Part shown: positions 39,985-51,800 of the stretch, piece after piece
How the letters are laid out: every line of letters begins with the position of its first letter
Numbering within the stretch: the stretch's first letter is position 1
Source of the DNA: Haematobia irritans
Lineage: Eukaryota; Arthropoda; Insecta; Diptera; Muscidae
Assembly (NCBI RefSeq): GCF_050003625.1
Contig: NC_134398.1
Span: 21,301,274-21,365,273 of the forward strand
Direction: 5' to 3'
DNA: 64,000 nt
The notes under the pieces: generated by a model
Told to the model about the DNA's origin: nothing
Database searches by the model: none
The model's input: only the letters and a program-made list of their open reading frames with translations
Translations under genes and position numbers: made by a program

Positions 39985-42400
39985 TAATAAAATTTTGACA
40001 AAATTTTCTAGAAAAATAAAATTTTTATAAAAATTTCCATAGAAATAAAATTTCGATAACATTTTCTTTAGAAAAAAATTGTATATAAATAAAATGTTGT
40101 TAAATTTTCTATAGAAATATAATTTTCACAAAATTTTCTATAGAAACAAAAATTTGATAAAACTTTCTACAGAAATAAAATTAAGACAAAATGTTCTATA
40201 AAAAAAAATTTTTACAAAATTTTCTATAAAAATAAAATGTTGACAAAATTTTCTATAGAAATAAAATTTTGACAAATTTTCTATAGAAATAAAATTTTGC
40301 GAAAATTTTCTATAGAAATAAAATTTTGACAAAATTTTCTATAGAAATAAAATTTTGACAAATTTTCTATAGAAATAAAATTTTGCGAAAATTTTCTATA
40401 AAATAAAATTTTGAGAAAATTTGCTATAGAAATGAAATTTTGAGAAAATTTGCTATAGAAATAAAATTTTGACATAATTTTCTATAGAAATAAAATTTTG
40501 GCAAAATTTTCTACAGAAATAACATTTGTACAAAATTTTCTACTGATATAAAATTTTGACAAAATTTTCTATTGAAAAAAAATTTTGACAAAATTTTCTA
40601 TACAAATAAAATTTTGACAAAATTTTCTATAGAAATAAAATGTTGACAAAATTTTCTATAGAAATAAAATTTTGCGAAAATTTTCTATAGAAATAAAATT
40701 TTACGAAAATTTTCTATAGAAATAAAATTTTGACAAATTTTTTATAGAAATAAAATTTTATCAAAATTTGCTATAGAAATAACATAAGAAGATAACATTC
40801 TCTTCAGAAAGAAAAATTTGAAAAATTTTTATAAAAATAAAATTTTAACAAATTTTCTATAGAAATAAAATTTTGTCAAAATTTTCTTTAGAAATAATAT
40901 TTTATTTGTTGTTTTGATCTCAGCTTTGCGTTGACTAAATTACAAGAGTAGCTTAACCAACAGAGGAACAGAATGTTTGCCAAATTTATTTGAGCAAAGC
41001 CCTAGAGACTGCAAGATGGATAGATGGACGCACGTTTTGGAATTACCACATTCCAACTGCACTCAAATTGATGATTTGACATTGGCAAAGGTAAAGATTT
41101 ATTTAGGCAAAAGCCGACTATCATAAACCTTTTCTTGGAAGGTTCAAGTAGAGGATGCTAATAAGGAATGTGGTAATTCCGAAACATGCGTCCATCCACC
41201 CATCTTGCAGTCTATAGGGCTTTTAAGCTACGCTTGTAGATTAGTCAACGCAATGGTTTTAAGCTGATATCAAAACAACAAATAGGATTGAAGAACAAAT
41301 CAACAATAAAAAACGAAATAATATTCTGACAAAATGTTTTATAGCAATAAAATGTTGACAAAAATTTCTATAGGGATACAATTTTGGCAAAATTTAATAT
41401 AGAAATAAAATTTTGACAAAATTTTCCATAAAAATAAAATTTTGACAAAAATTTCTATAGAAATAAAATTTTGACAACATTTTCTATAGAAATAATATAT
41501 TGACAAAATTTTCTATAGAAATAAAATTTTGACAAAATTTTCTATAGAAATAAAATTTTGACAAAATTTTCTATTGAAATAAAAATTTGACAAAATTTTC
41601 TATAGAAATAAAATTTTGACAAAATTTTCTATAAAAATAAAAATTTTGACAAAATTTTCGATAGAAATAAAATTTTGTCAAAATTTTCTATAGAAATAAA
41701 ATTTTGACATAATTTTCTATAGAAATAAAATTTTGACAAAGAAATAAAATGTTGACAAAATTGTTTTACAGAAATAAAATTTTGACAAAATTTTCTATAG
41801 AAATAACATTTGTACAAAATTTTCTATTGAAATAAAATTTTGACAAAATTTTCTATTGAAATAAAATTTTGACAAAATTTTCTATAGAAATAAAATTTTG
41901 ACAAAAATTTCATTCTAGACATAAAATTATGACAAAATTTTCTATAGAAATAAAATTTTGACAAGATTTTCTATAGAAATAAAATTTTTAAAAAACAACA
42001 AATAGGATTGAAAAACAAATCAACAACAAAAAACGAAATAATATTCTGACAAAATGTTTTATAGCAATAAAACGTTGACAAAAATTTCTATAGGGATACA
42101 ATTTTGGCAAAATTTAATATAGAAATAAAATGTTGACAAAATTTATTGTAGAAAAAAATTTTGACAAAATTTTCTATAGAAATAAAATTTTGACAAAATT
42201 TTCTATAGAAATAAAATTTTGATAAAATTTTCTATAGAAATAAAATGTTGACAAAATGTTCTATAGAAATAAAATTTTGACAAAATTTTATACAGAAATT
42301 AATTTTTTTCTATAGAAATACAATTTTGACAAAATTTTATATAGAAATAAAATTTTGAGACAATTTTCTATAGAAATAAAGTTTTGACAAATTGTTCTAT
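39985..42400 (+). repeat. 29-bp arrays with a shared spacer block
   Basis: Arrays 39985-40905 and 41325-42400 flank a spacer at 40906-41325. The spacer carries GTTGACTAAATTACAAGAGT and ACTGCAAGATGGA words of the 22.7-25.3 kb higher-order repeat, partly inverted. Sequence starting CAACAAATAGGATTGAA at 41276 recurs at 41997 with the same order of variants, a tandem duplication about 720 bases apart. Confidence 0.85.
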
Positions 42401-42404
42401 TCAA

Positions 42405-44263
42405 AAAAATGTTTATGTTTGTTTGTATGTTCCGGGTAAGTGCGGAAACGACTGAGTGGATTTACTTGAAACTTTCAGAGATCGTAGGGGGTGCTCATGT
42501 GCTGAAAATAGGTAACCTAATTTTTTTGGTATCTGGCCTAGCACGACTTTTTGAAAATTGGAACAAATTATCCGATTTGCTTGAAATTTTCAGGTGAGAT
42601 TGGAAGGGGCGTCTAGACAACGAACGGCTACTTTATTTTTCGATATTTGGTCGGGGAGTGGGGCCTCCCCTTTGCCCGACTTTTTTTTACATTACAGTGA
42701 AAAGAAAACTAAAATTCTCCGATTGAAATTTTATGGAAAAACAGGGTGAGATTATGAAATTTATATAAGGTTTCCGATTTTTTAAGATTTTGTCGGGGAT
42801 AAAAGGGTATAGGGAGACATCCGCTTCTCCTTAAGTACATACAGAGAAACAATTAAACTCTTCCAATTTACGTGAAATTTACAGAGCACGTGCGGGAAGG
42901 TTACGAAATTAATATTGGCCCTTTGGTCTTTTGAAAATTTGGCTTATAATTTGCTTGATATATTCTGGGACGTCTACGCAAGATACGCTACATCACTTTT
43001 CGATATTTGGTTGCGGAAAATTCTCAAGTTTTCTTGAAATTTACAAAGGCTGTCGGGGAAGGTTATGCAATCAATATGATGTACCTGATTTTTGGGTTTT
43101 GGACGGAAAGGGAACCTTCTCCTTGCCCCACACTTGAAGGAAAGCTTCTAGATTTTCTTGGAATTTTCAGGGAAGTTTGAGGGTGCTATCCATTTCTGTG
43201 TTTGTCGATATTTTTTTCGGGGAAAGTGACGTCCCTTTAAAAAAACTAGAGCAAAATTAACCAGGGAACACGGGGGGAGGTGATTAAATTAATACAGGGT
43301 ACATGATTTTTCGATATCTGGTTGGGAAAGCGGAAAACTTTGTCGATTTATTTGGAATTTATAGGGACCGTTGGATAGATTGTGAAATTAATGTAGGTTA
43401 CGTGATTTTTCGATATCAGGTCACCCGTTTTGTCCGATTTTTTGAAAATTAAAAATAGAGGATTGTTCTCGGTCCATAATTTTATGATTTTTGCACAGGC
43501 TTCTGCCAGACATTTTTAAACTAATGGCGATTTCTATTGGGAACAAAGGTGCAATATTCTCGAAATTGATTGCCAAATATGAAGGACACTGTCATAGATT
43601 TTGGATCCTGTATCCCTCACAATATTATGAATTAATAAAAACTTTTGAATGGCACTATCTATCATTTGAGTGAAAATGTATTGAGGGAAATAGTAGTGTA
43701 ACACCAGGTCAACATATTTTTGGCGAAACGAAAACGCCTTAAGTAACGAAGAGGGTGCATCATTTTCCGATATATGTTCAAGTTAATATAGGATACGTGA
43801 TTTTTCGATACCGGGAAAGACATGTTTTCCATGTCCAACATTTTAACAAATGGTAATGTAGTAAATTTTTCAAGTACTCGTACTTTTGATTTTTCCTATT
43901 TATTGGACGGGAAACAGTGATTCTACGTATGTTGTTGAAATAGAATTCTTAAATTTCCGATATGTTGAGGAGAAGGATACTTCTCCTTGACAAACCACAC
44001 AGGAAATGTAGACGACTGTCCAACTACTTGAATACAAAACATAATTTTAAAAAATTGCTGGAAAGGGAACATACTCTCGCCGACGTTTGTTAAGACGGAC
44101 CATTTTACATCTGCATATTCGCGGTATTTCTGTATATAAACGAAATAATTCAAATTTTTCGAATTTGTTTTCAGCTCGAAGGATGATGGCTGACTAAGTT
44201 AACGCAAAATGTTCCTACAAATATGCTTCGGAAGGTCCAGCGAAGCTGGCTGGGTTACGCTAG
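42405..44263 (+). mobile_element. Helitron-like element, copy 2
   Basis: A clear 3' hairpin CCAGC-GAA-GCTGG (44237-44249) lies 10 bases before CTAG at 44260-44263, which is followed by T. This is the standard Helitron 3' end. The body matches copy 1. Short open frames lack helicase or Rep motifs. The 5' end, expected to start TC, is not certain. Confidence 0.65.
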
Positions 44264-44315
44264 TTTTCTATAAAAAATAAAATTTCTATAGAGATAAAAT
44301 TTTGATAAAAATTTT

Positions 44316-45290
44316 CTATACACGGATGAAAAAGACTGTTTTTCATATGTTTGGCTATAAACATTATATGTTTGGAACACAAATTTTTAAACACAATATT
44401 TTCATATAATGTTCATAAACTAGCATAACATGTTTGGGACATATATGTTAATATGTTAGAACATATTATGTTTGGGACATAAAATGTTTGTAAATATAAT
44501 ATGCTTGGATGCAAACATATATTAATTTAGAAACAGCCTATAAACATATATGTGTTTAGTAGCTTGGAGCGCTATTTAACAGGGAGCGATATTGAATTAA
44601 GTTGGTGGTTGTTGCTTGTTATTACAAAATTAACATTTTATTTTTCCTTGGGCAATTGATCAGCTACTTCTTTGATCCTTACAAACTGTGTGGTCCGCTG
44701 TTCGAATCCCCGTCCGGCAAAAGGTAAAATTAAAATAAAAAAAATCATACAATTGAATAATTTCTTCTACAATGTTTGTATTACAGAAAAAGGTGCTAAG
44801 AACTAAAAAATCTCGTGGAAGTGAGAAAGATGTGGGGGAATATACAATTGGGCAGAAACTAAATTTTGAGCATTTAGGTCGAAAACCTATGTTGTTAGCA
44901 CCTATATTACCTGTTTATTTTCATAATTCATTATGATTGTAAATATATAAATATATAAATAAAATTTTGAGCACAAAATAGTTTGGGAGAATTTTTTTTA
45001 AGCATATAATATTTTTGGGTGCGAAATGCTTCCAAACATATTATATGTTCACATAATAACATATTGTTTTTTGGAAGACAACATTATTGAATTTGGATGC
45101 AAAAATACAAAATGTTTGGAACTTAGACTACCCAAACATATATTGTTTAGACCAAGATGCTTTCAAACATATTATATATTGGAAGAGATCAAACATATAA
45201 ATGTTTGGGCAATACCCAAAAATGTATATGCTTGAAGCAAAATATGTTTGGGAGTATATGTTACAGAAGCGATTTTTTGTGAGCGTGTAC
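44316..45290 (+). mobile_element. ATATGTTTG-rich element, sister copy
   Basis: It starts CACGGATGAAAAAGACTG and ends TTACAGAAGCGATTTTTTGT then GAGCGTG. Dense ATATGTTTGG words fill both flanks. A tRNA-like B box (GTTCGAATCCCCG) is near 44700. It lies between a Helitron end and a 29-bp array. Confidence 0.6.
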
Positions 45291-47470
45291 AAATAAATTT
45301 TTTACAAAATTTCCTATAGAAATAAAATTTTGACAAAATTTTCGGTAGAAATAAAAATGTTGACAAAATTTCATATAGAAATAAAATTTGGACAAAATTT
45401 TTGGTAGAAATAAAAATTTTACAAAATTTTCTATACAAATAAAATTTTGACAAAATTTTATATAGAAATAAAATTTTGACAAAATTTTCTATAGAAATAA
45501 AACTTTGGCAAATTTTTCTATAGAAATAAAATTTTGACAAATTTTTCGGTAGAAATAAAAATTTTACAAAATTTTCTATAGAAATAAAATTTTGTATAGA
45601 AATAAAATCTTGATAAAATTTTCTATAGAAATACAATTTTGATAAAATTTTCTATAGAAAGACAATTTTGACAAAATTTTCTATAGAAATAACATTTTCA
45701 CAAAATTTTCTATAGAAATAAAATTTTGACAAAATTTTCGGCGGAAATAAAAATTTGACAACATTTTTTATAGAATTAAAAATTGAACAAAATTTTCGGT
45801 AGAAATAACAATTTTACAAAATTTTCTATACAAATAAAATTTTGACAAAATTTTATATAGAAATAAAATTTTGACAAAATTTTCTATAGAAATAAAATTT
45901 TGACAAATTTTTCGGTAGAAATAAAAATTTTACAAAATTTTCTATAGAAATAAAATTTTGATAAAATTTTCTATAGAAATAAAATCTTGATAAAATAAAA
46001 ATAAAATCTTGATAAAATCTTGATACAATTTTCTATAGAAATACAATTTTGACAAAATTTTGACAAAATTTTCTATAGAAATAAAATTTTGACAAAATTT
46101 TCGGCAGAAATAAAAATTTGACAAAATTTTTTATAGAAATAAAAATTGGACAAAATTTTCGGTAGAAATAAAAATTTTACAAAATTTTCTATAGAAATAA
46201 AATTTTGACAAATTTTATATAGAAATGATATTTTGACAAAATTTTCTATAGAAATAAAATTTTGACAAATTTTTCGGTAGAAATAAAATTTTTACAAAAT
46301 TTTCTATAGAAATAAAATTTTGATAAAATTTTCTATAGAAATAAAATCTTGATAAAATTTTCTATGGAAATAAAATCTTTATAAAATTTTCTATAGAAAT
46401 ACAATTTTGACAAAATTTTCTATAGAAATAACATTTTCACAAAATTTTCTATAGAATACAATTTTGACAAAATTTTCGGCAGAAATAAAAATTTGACAAA
46501 GAGATAAAATTTTGATAAAAATTTAATATAAAAATAAAATGTTGACAAAATTTTCTATAGAAATAAAATTTTGACAAAATTTTCTATAGAAATAAAATTT
46601 TGACAAAATTTTCTATAGAAATAAAATTTTGACAAAATTTTCTATAGAAATAAAATTTTGACAAATTTTTCGGTAGAAATAAAAATTTTACAAAATTTTC
46701 TATAGAAATAAAATTTTGACAAAATTTTATATAGAAATAAAATTTTTACAAAATTTTCTTAGAAATAAAATTTTGACAAATTTTTCGGTAGAAATAAAAA
46801 TTTTAAAAAATTTTTTGACAAAATTTTCAGCAGAAATAAAAATTTGACAAAATTTTTTATAGAAATAAAAATTGGACAAAATTTTCGGTAGAAATAAAAA
46901 TTTTACAAAATTTTCTATACAAATAAAATTTTGACAAATTTTATATAGAAATAAAATTTTGACAAAATTTTCTATAGAAATAAAATTGCGACAAAATTTT
47001 CTATAGAAATAAAATTTTGACAAATTTTTCGGTAGAAATAAAATTTTTACAAAATTTTCTATAGAAATAAAATTTTGATAAAATTTTCTATAGAAATAAA
47101 ATCTTGATAAAATTTTCTATAGAAATAAAATCTTGATAAAATTTTCTATAGAAATACAATTTTGACAAAATTTTCTATAGAAATAACATTTTCACAAAAT
47201 TTTCTATAGAATACAATTTTGACAAAATTTTCTATAGAAATAAAATTTTGACAAAATTTTCGGCAGAAATAAAAATTTGACAAAATTTTTTATAGAAATA
47301 AAAATTGGACAAAATTTTCGGTAGAAAAAAATTTACAAAATTTTCTATACAAATAAAATTTTGACAAAATTTTATATAGAAATAAAATTTTGACAAAATT
47401 TTCGGCAAAAATAAAAATTGGACAAAATTTTCGGTAGAAATAAAAATTTTACGAAATTTTCTATAGAACA
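45291..47470 (+). repeat. 29-bp array with higher-order structure
   Basis: Variant units (TTTTCGGTAGAAATAAAAAT, AAATCTTGATAAAATTTTCT, TTTTCGGCAGAAATAAAAAT, AAATTGGACAAAATTTTCGG) recur in the same order near 45780, 46100, 46830 and 47260, so blocks of several hundred bases were duplicated. Confidence 0.9.
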
Positions 47471-48653
47471 TAGCTATAGTGAGTAGCATATATTAAAATC
47501 AACTCTGGTGATTAATTTCCTATGGGTCGTTCACACACAAAGATTACGAGCATAGCAATAAACTAAAAATCATTATTTTATCTTTGCTTATGAAATATTA
47601 TATCATCAAATTATTATAAAATACGTAACAAATAAATATATAAACACTGGAACAACATATTATAAAAATAATTATAACACAGTTTTATGCTTAAGATAGG
47701 AACTTAAAATTATTTTTTGTGGATTATAAACTATAGCTGTGATATAACAAAAATAAGTAAATAGGTTATATTTTCAAATTCTGATTTTCTATTATTCTAT
47801 TACAAATAGGTAAAAATATAAGTATTTGATTTTTTTTTTTTAATGAAATTATATCAATTAAAAATGTGTTGTGTATTTTATGTATAAATTTATAAAACTT
47901 AATTTTATAGAGTCATGTTAGCTTTTGGTTGAATTGTTAGTTTGGTGAGGCTTTCTCAAAAAGATAGTAATTTTTTGCTTGATGGAGAATATGTAGACTA
48001 TGTTGGGATAAAAACTTGAGAAGCTTCATAAAAATCAGAGTCAAAAATCCAATAAAATAGAATTCCAACATATGATCCACACTTTTATATCATATTGGAA
48101 TTGTGGCAGTCATTGGCCCACAATGTTTATTTAAGGGTCCCACACACTTGCCAAATAATCCCCAAAGAAAATGTTTGTCCAAAAATTTAAGCAAATATAA
48201 TTTTAATTAATTTTAAATTATATTTCATAGATTTTTAAATAACTTAAGAAATTAACTAACTAATTCTTTAAAAATTCGACTATCAATTTTCCAGTCGTCA
48301 GTTTTTTCTGCATCATATTCTCCCCTAGCAAAAACTTACACCTTTTTGTGTAAGTATAGTGTTTTTTGTTTTACGTATGCAGTTTTAATTTAATTTTGAT
48401 TTTAAATAGCTATCTATTGCAATAGCATTTTCATTTGCAAAAAATTCGAGTGTTATAATCTGTAGTTAGTTTCATTACATTTTAAGCTCCAAAAAAGTAT
48501 CCCTAGCATAGTGTGTTTCTTGTAGGGGAATATAAAATTCGCCCTATGCAAAAAAAGAAAATCCTCCCAACGATTTAACTGTAATATTTATGTCCCAAGT
48601 GTCTCCTGTTAGACAGTCTATTTTATGGTAGATTTATAAAATTTCCATTTCGC
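47471..48653. other. Downstream flank of Cep104
   Basis: AT-rich sequence after the Cep104 stop codon (minus strand). It should include the 3' UTR, but I cannot fix the cleavage site. No other gene is seen. Confidence 0.5.
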
Positions 48654-48802
48654 TTACGACGATGTGGTACATTTTTTAGAACGCCTTCTTGAATTGCCAG
48701 GACATCCGGAGGCACTCAATAGATGAAGTTTCCATCCCCCATCCAAAGGTAAATGGACATCATCATGGCACAAGGGGCAACGGGCAGCACCCGTTTTCAA
48801 TT
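48654..48802 (-). CDS. Cep104: Cep104 terminal exon: third zinc-binding segment
   Basis: The acceptor TTTTTTCAG is followed by RCPLCHDDVHLP, WKLHLLSASGC and a basic tail RRRSKKCTTSS before TAA. The CPLC...H...C pattern matches the last CEP104 finger. The tail is much shorter than in vertebrate CEP104. Confidence 0.88.
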
Positions 48803-51800
48803 CTGAAAAAATGAAATAAAAAATTTTATTAATAATTAGGAAGGATAAACATTTTTGAGGCCTACCCCAATTATTTAAAAATCTCTAAAAGTTCTAAAAT
48901 CATGATTTTTGAATTATGGCCAAATAGCCATATCAAAATAAAAACTATTTGACCTGTCAAAGTGTGAAAAGAAATATAAAACTAGAATCTAAAATAACAT
49001 CAGCTATAGTTTTTGTATGATTATCCATTTACTAAAGACGTACAATAGAAAAATGATCTAAAACTTGCGTATTTTTGGTTGATTTTTAAAGAAGTTTATA
49101 AAAGAGCATTTTAGAACCCGCCAATATTTATAGCGTATTTAGATTATAGCCTCTACTTTAAAATAACAATGCAAAATAAATCGAAGTTAAGTAGGGATTG
49201 AAAGTTCAATGTCGTTTTTGAATGTCCTCTCTAGTAAATATCGGTGATCAAAGGGTTAATGACACAAACTGTATTAGAAAAAAAGTTGTATGCCAATTTA
49301 AGTACGGTACCATAGGATACGGGAGATTATTAAATTTATCATTTCGTTTGTAAGCCATCCAAAATGTTGGTTTCAGATGTCCGTCCGTCTGTTGAATTCA
49401 TACTAACTTCCGAATAAAACAAGCTATCGACTTGAAACATGGCACAAGTAGTTGTTATTGATTTAGGTCGAACGATATTGCAAATATAGTGCCCGTATAA
49501 ACCGACTCCCAGACACGGTTGCCACAGTTGGAAGAATTCTACCAATAATGGTAGATTTTGTACTTGATGTTTTCGTAGTTTTTGCATAATATTCCTCCCC
49601 AATTAAGAAGAACTTTACACATTGTCTATAGAAATAAAATTTTGACAATATTTTCTATAGAAATACAATTTGGACAAAATTTTCTATAGAAATAAAATTT
49701 TGACAATTTTTTCTGTAGAAATAAAATTTGGACAAAATTTTCAATAGAAATAAAATTTTGACAAAATTTTCTATAGAAATAAAATTTTGACAAAATTTTC
49801 TATAGAAATAAAAATTTGACAAAATTTTCTATAGAAATAAAAATTTGACAAAATTTTCTATAGAAATAAAAATTTGACAAAATTTTCTATAGAAATAAAA
49901 TTTTTACAAAATTTTCTATACAATATACAATTTTGACAAAAATTTTTATAGAAATAAAATTTTGACAAAATTTTCTATAGAAATACAATTTTGACAAAAA
50001 ATTTTATAGAAATAAAATTTTGACAAAATTTTGTATAGAAATAAAATTTTAGCTAAATTTCTATAGAAATAAAATTTTGACAAAATTTTTTAAAGAAATA
50101 AAATTTTGACAAAATTTTCTATAGAAATAAAATTTTGACAAAACTTTCTATAGAAATACAATTTTGACAAAAAATTTTATAGAAATAAAATTTTGACAAA
50201 AATTTTATAGAAATAAAATTTTGACAAAATCTATAGAAATACAATTTTGACAAAATTTTCTATAGAAATAAAATTTTGACAAAACTTTCTATAGAAATAC
50301 AATTTTGACAAAAATTTTTATAGAAATACAATTTTGACAAAATTTTCTATAGAAATAAAATTTTAGCTAAATTTTCTATAGAAATAAAATTTTAGCTAAA
50401 TTTTCTATAGAAATAAAATTTTGACAAAATTTTTTAAAGAAATAAATTTTTGACAAAATTTTCTATAGAAATAAAATGTTGACAAAATTTTTCTATAGAA
50501 ATAAAATTTTGACAAACATTTTTATAGAAATAAAATTATGACAAAATTTTCTATAAGGCGAACGCCGAGTCTTAACTATTTTCTTTCCGCCGTATATAAT
50601 GGTTATTTCTAATGTAAATTACCTCTGCAATAGTCTTCCATTTGATGTAAGTCATAAAGTTGTTTATGCACAGATTCCGTGCAACGTTCACACATTATGT
50701 AATTATCCTTTACTTCACATTCCTCTGAAAAGGACGAAACATTCTCTGATTAGAAAAAAAACTAGTTTCAAAAATTTGAGTTTTAAGACTCACTTGTCAA
50801 ATGGTAATTTAAAGCAGCCACCTCCAATACCTGACTACACTGGGGACATTTTGTGAGAAAGGGACATGACTTCCAATAGTGACGATCCAACTGAGATTGA
50901 TCACCGTTTTGTGAGGACCAATCACAAAAGGGACAACATCTGAAACGAAAGAATACTGCAAAGTCAACTACTACTCAAGCAGTTCGAAACCTTAGAACTT
51001 ACATCACATCAGTGGTTTCTTCAAATGATTCTGAATTTGAGTTCGAATTGGAATTCTTTCGGGAACTACTGGCTGATATCATTGAGCGTTTTAGTAATTC
51101 ATTATATTGCTGTTTGCCATTACATTTGGCATTATCACGTCCTGCATAACCATTACTAGTTCCGGGATTATTGCCTACTTGTGCCAAAGTTTGACCGCTT
51201 CGACTCTTTAGTATACGCGTCTCAGATCTCCTCATAGGACTTGATTGTGAGTCTGGTGATTTGCAAGAGAATCCATAAGGACTGGCACGACTATCCGAAC
51301 TACCACCACTGGCCCCACCGCCCAATTGTAAGTGTTCCACTGTACTTCGGTTCGATGGAGGTGATTGAGGGTCACTGGAACTATGACCCGCTGCATATTT
51401 ATTGGCCTCTAGCATTTCTGTCTTACGCTCCAGATCCAGTTTATCGAACTCCGTAAATAGTTGGCGATACAAAAGATTACGTCGCGTTATATCATCATCG
51501 GGCGGTAGCTGCTTACGCACAAGACGTGGATTTACTTTGTATACGAGCAAAAGTATCCTTTCGGCTACTTTACGCACCGGCTCCGCGGGATGATGTATAC
51601 CCGAACAGCCGCATTCCGAGAGGGCACGACATGTTAAACCGCTGTGCTTGTCGGTGCTGATGCCTTGACTGAGCACCAATTGTTCCAACATTTGCATGCG
51701 GCTCAAGGCCAATCGTGGATGGGTGCCAGAACTCACTGTCCTCGATAGAGCGGGAGCCACTAAATGCTGTTCCGCCACTTCAGGACAAGAGGCCATACTC

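Noticed and set aside
45172..45636. Long minus-strand frames reading FYFYRKFCQNFISIENF-type repeats, here and in every 29-bp array
   Set aside because: The 29-base unit lacks stops in one orientation, so three units give a 29-residue open repeat by chance. Frames break with every indel and have no start context or conservation.
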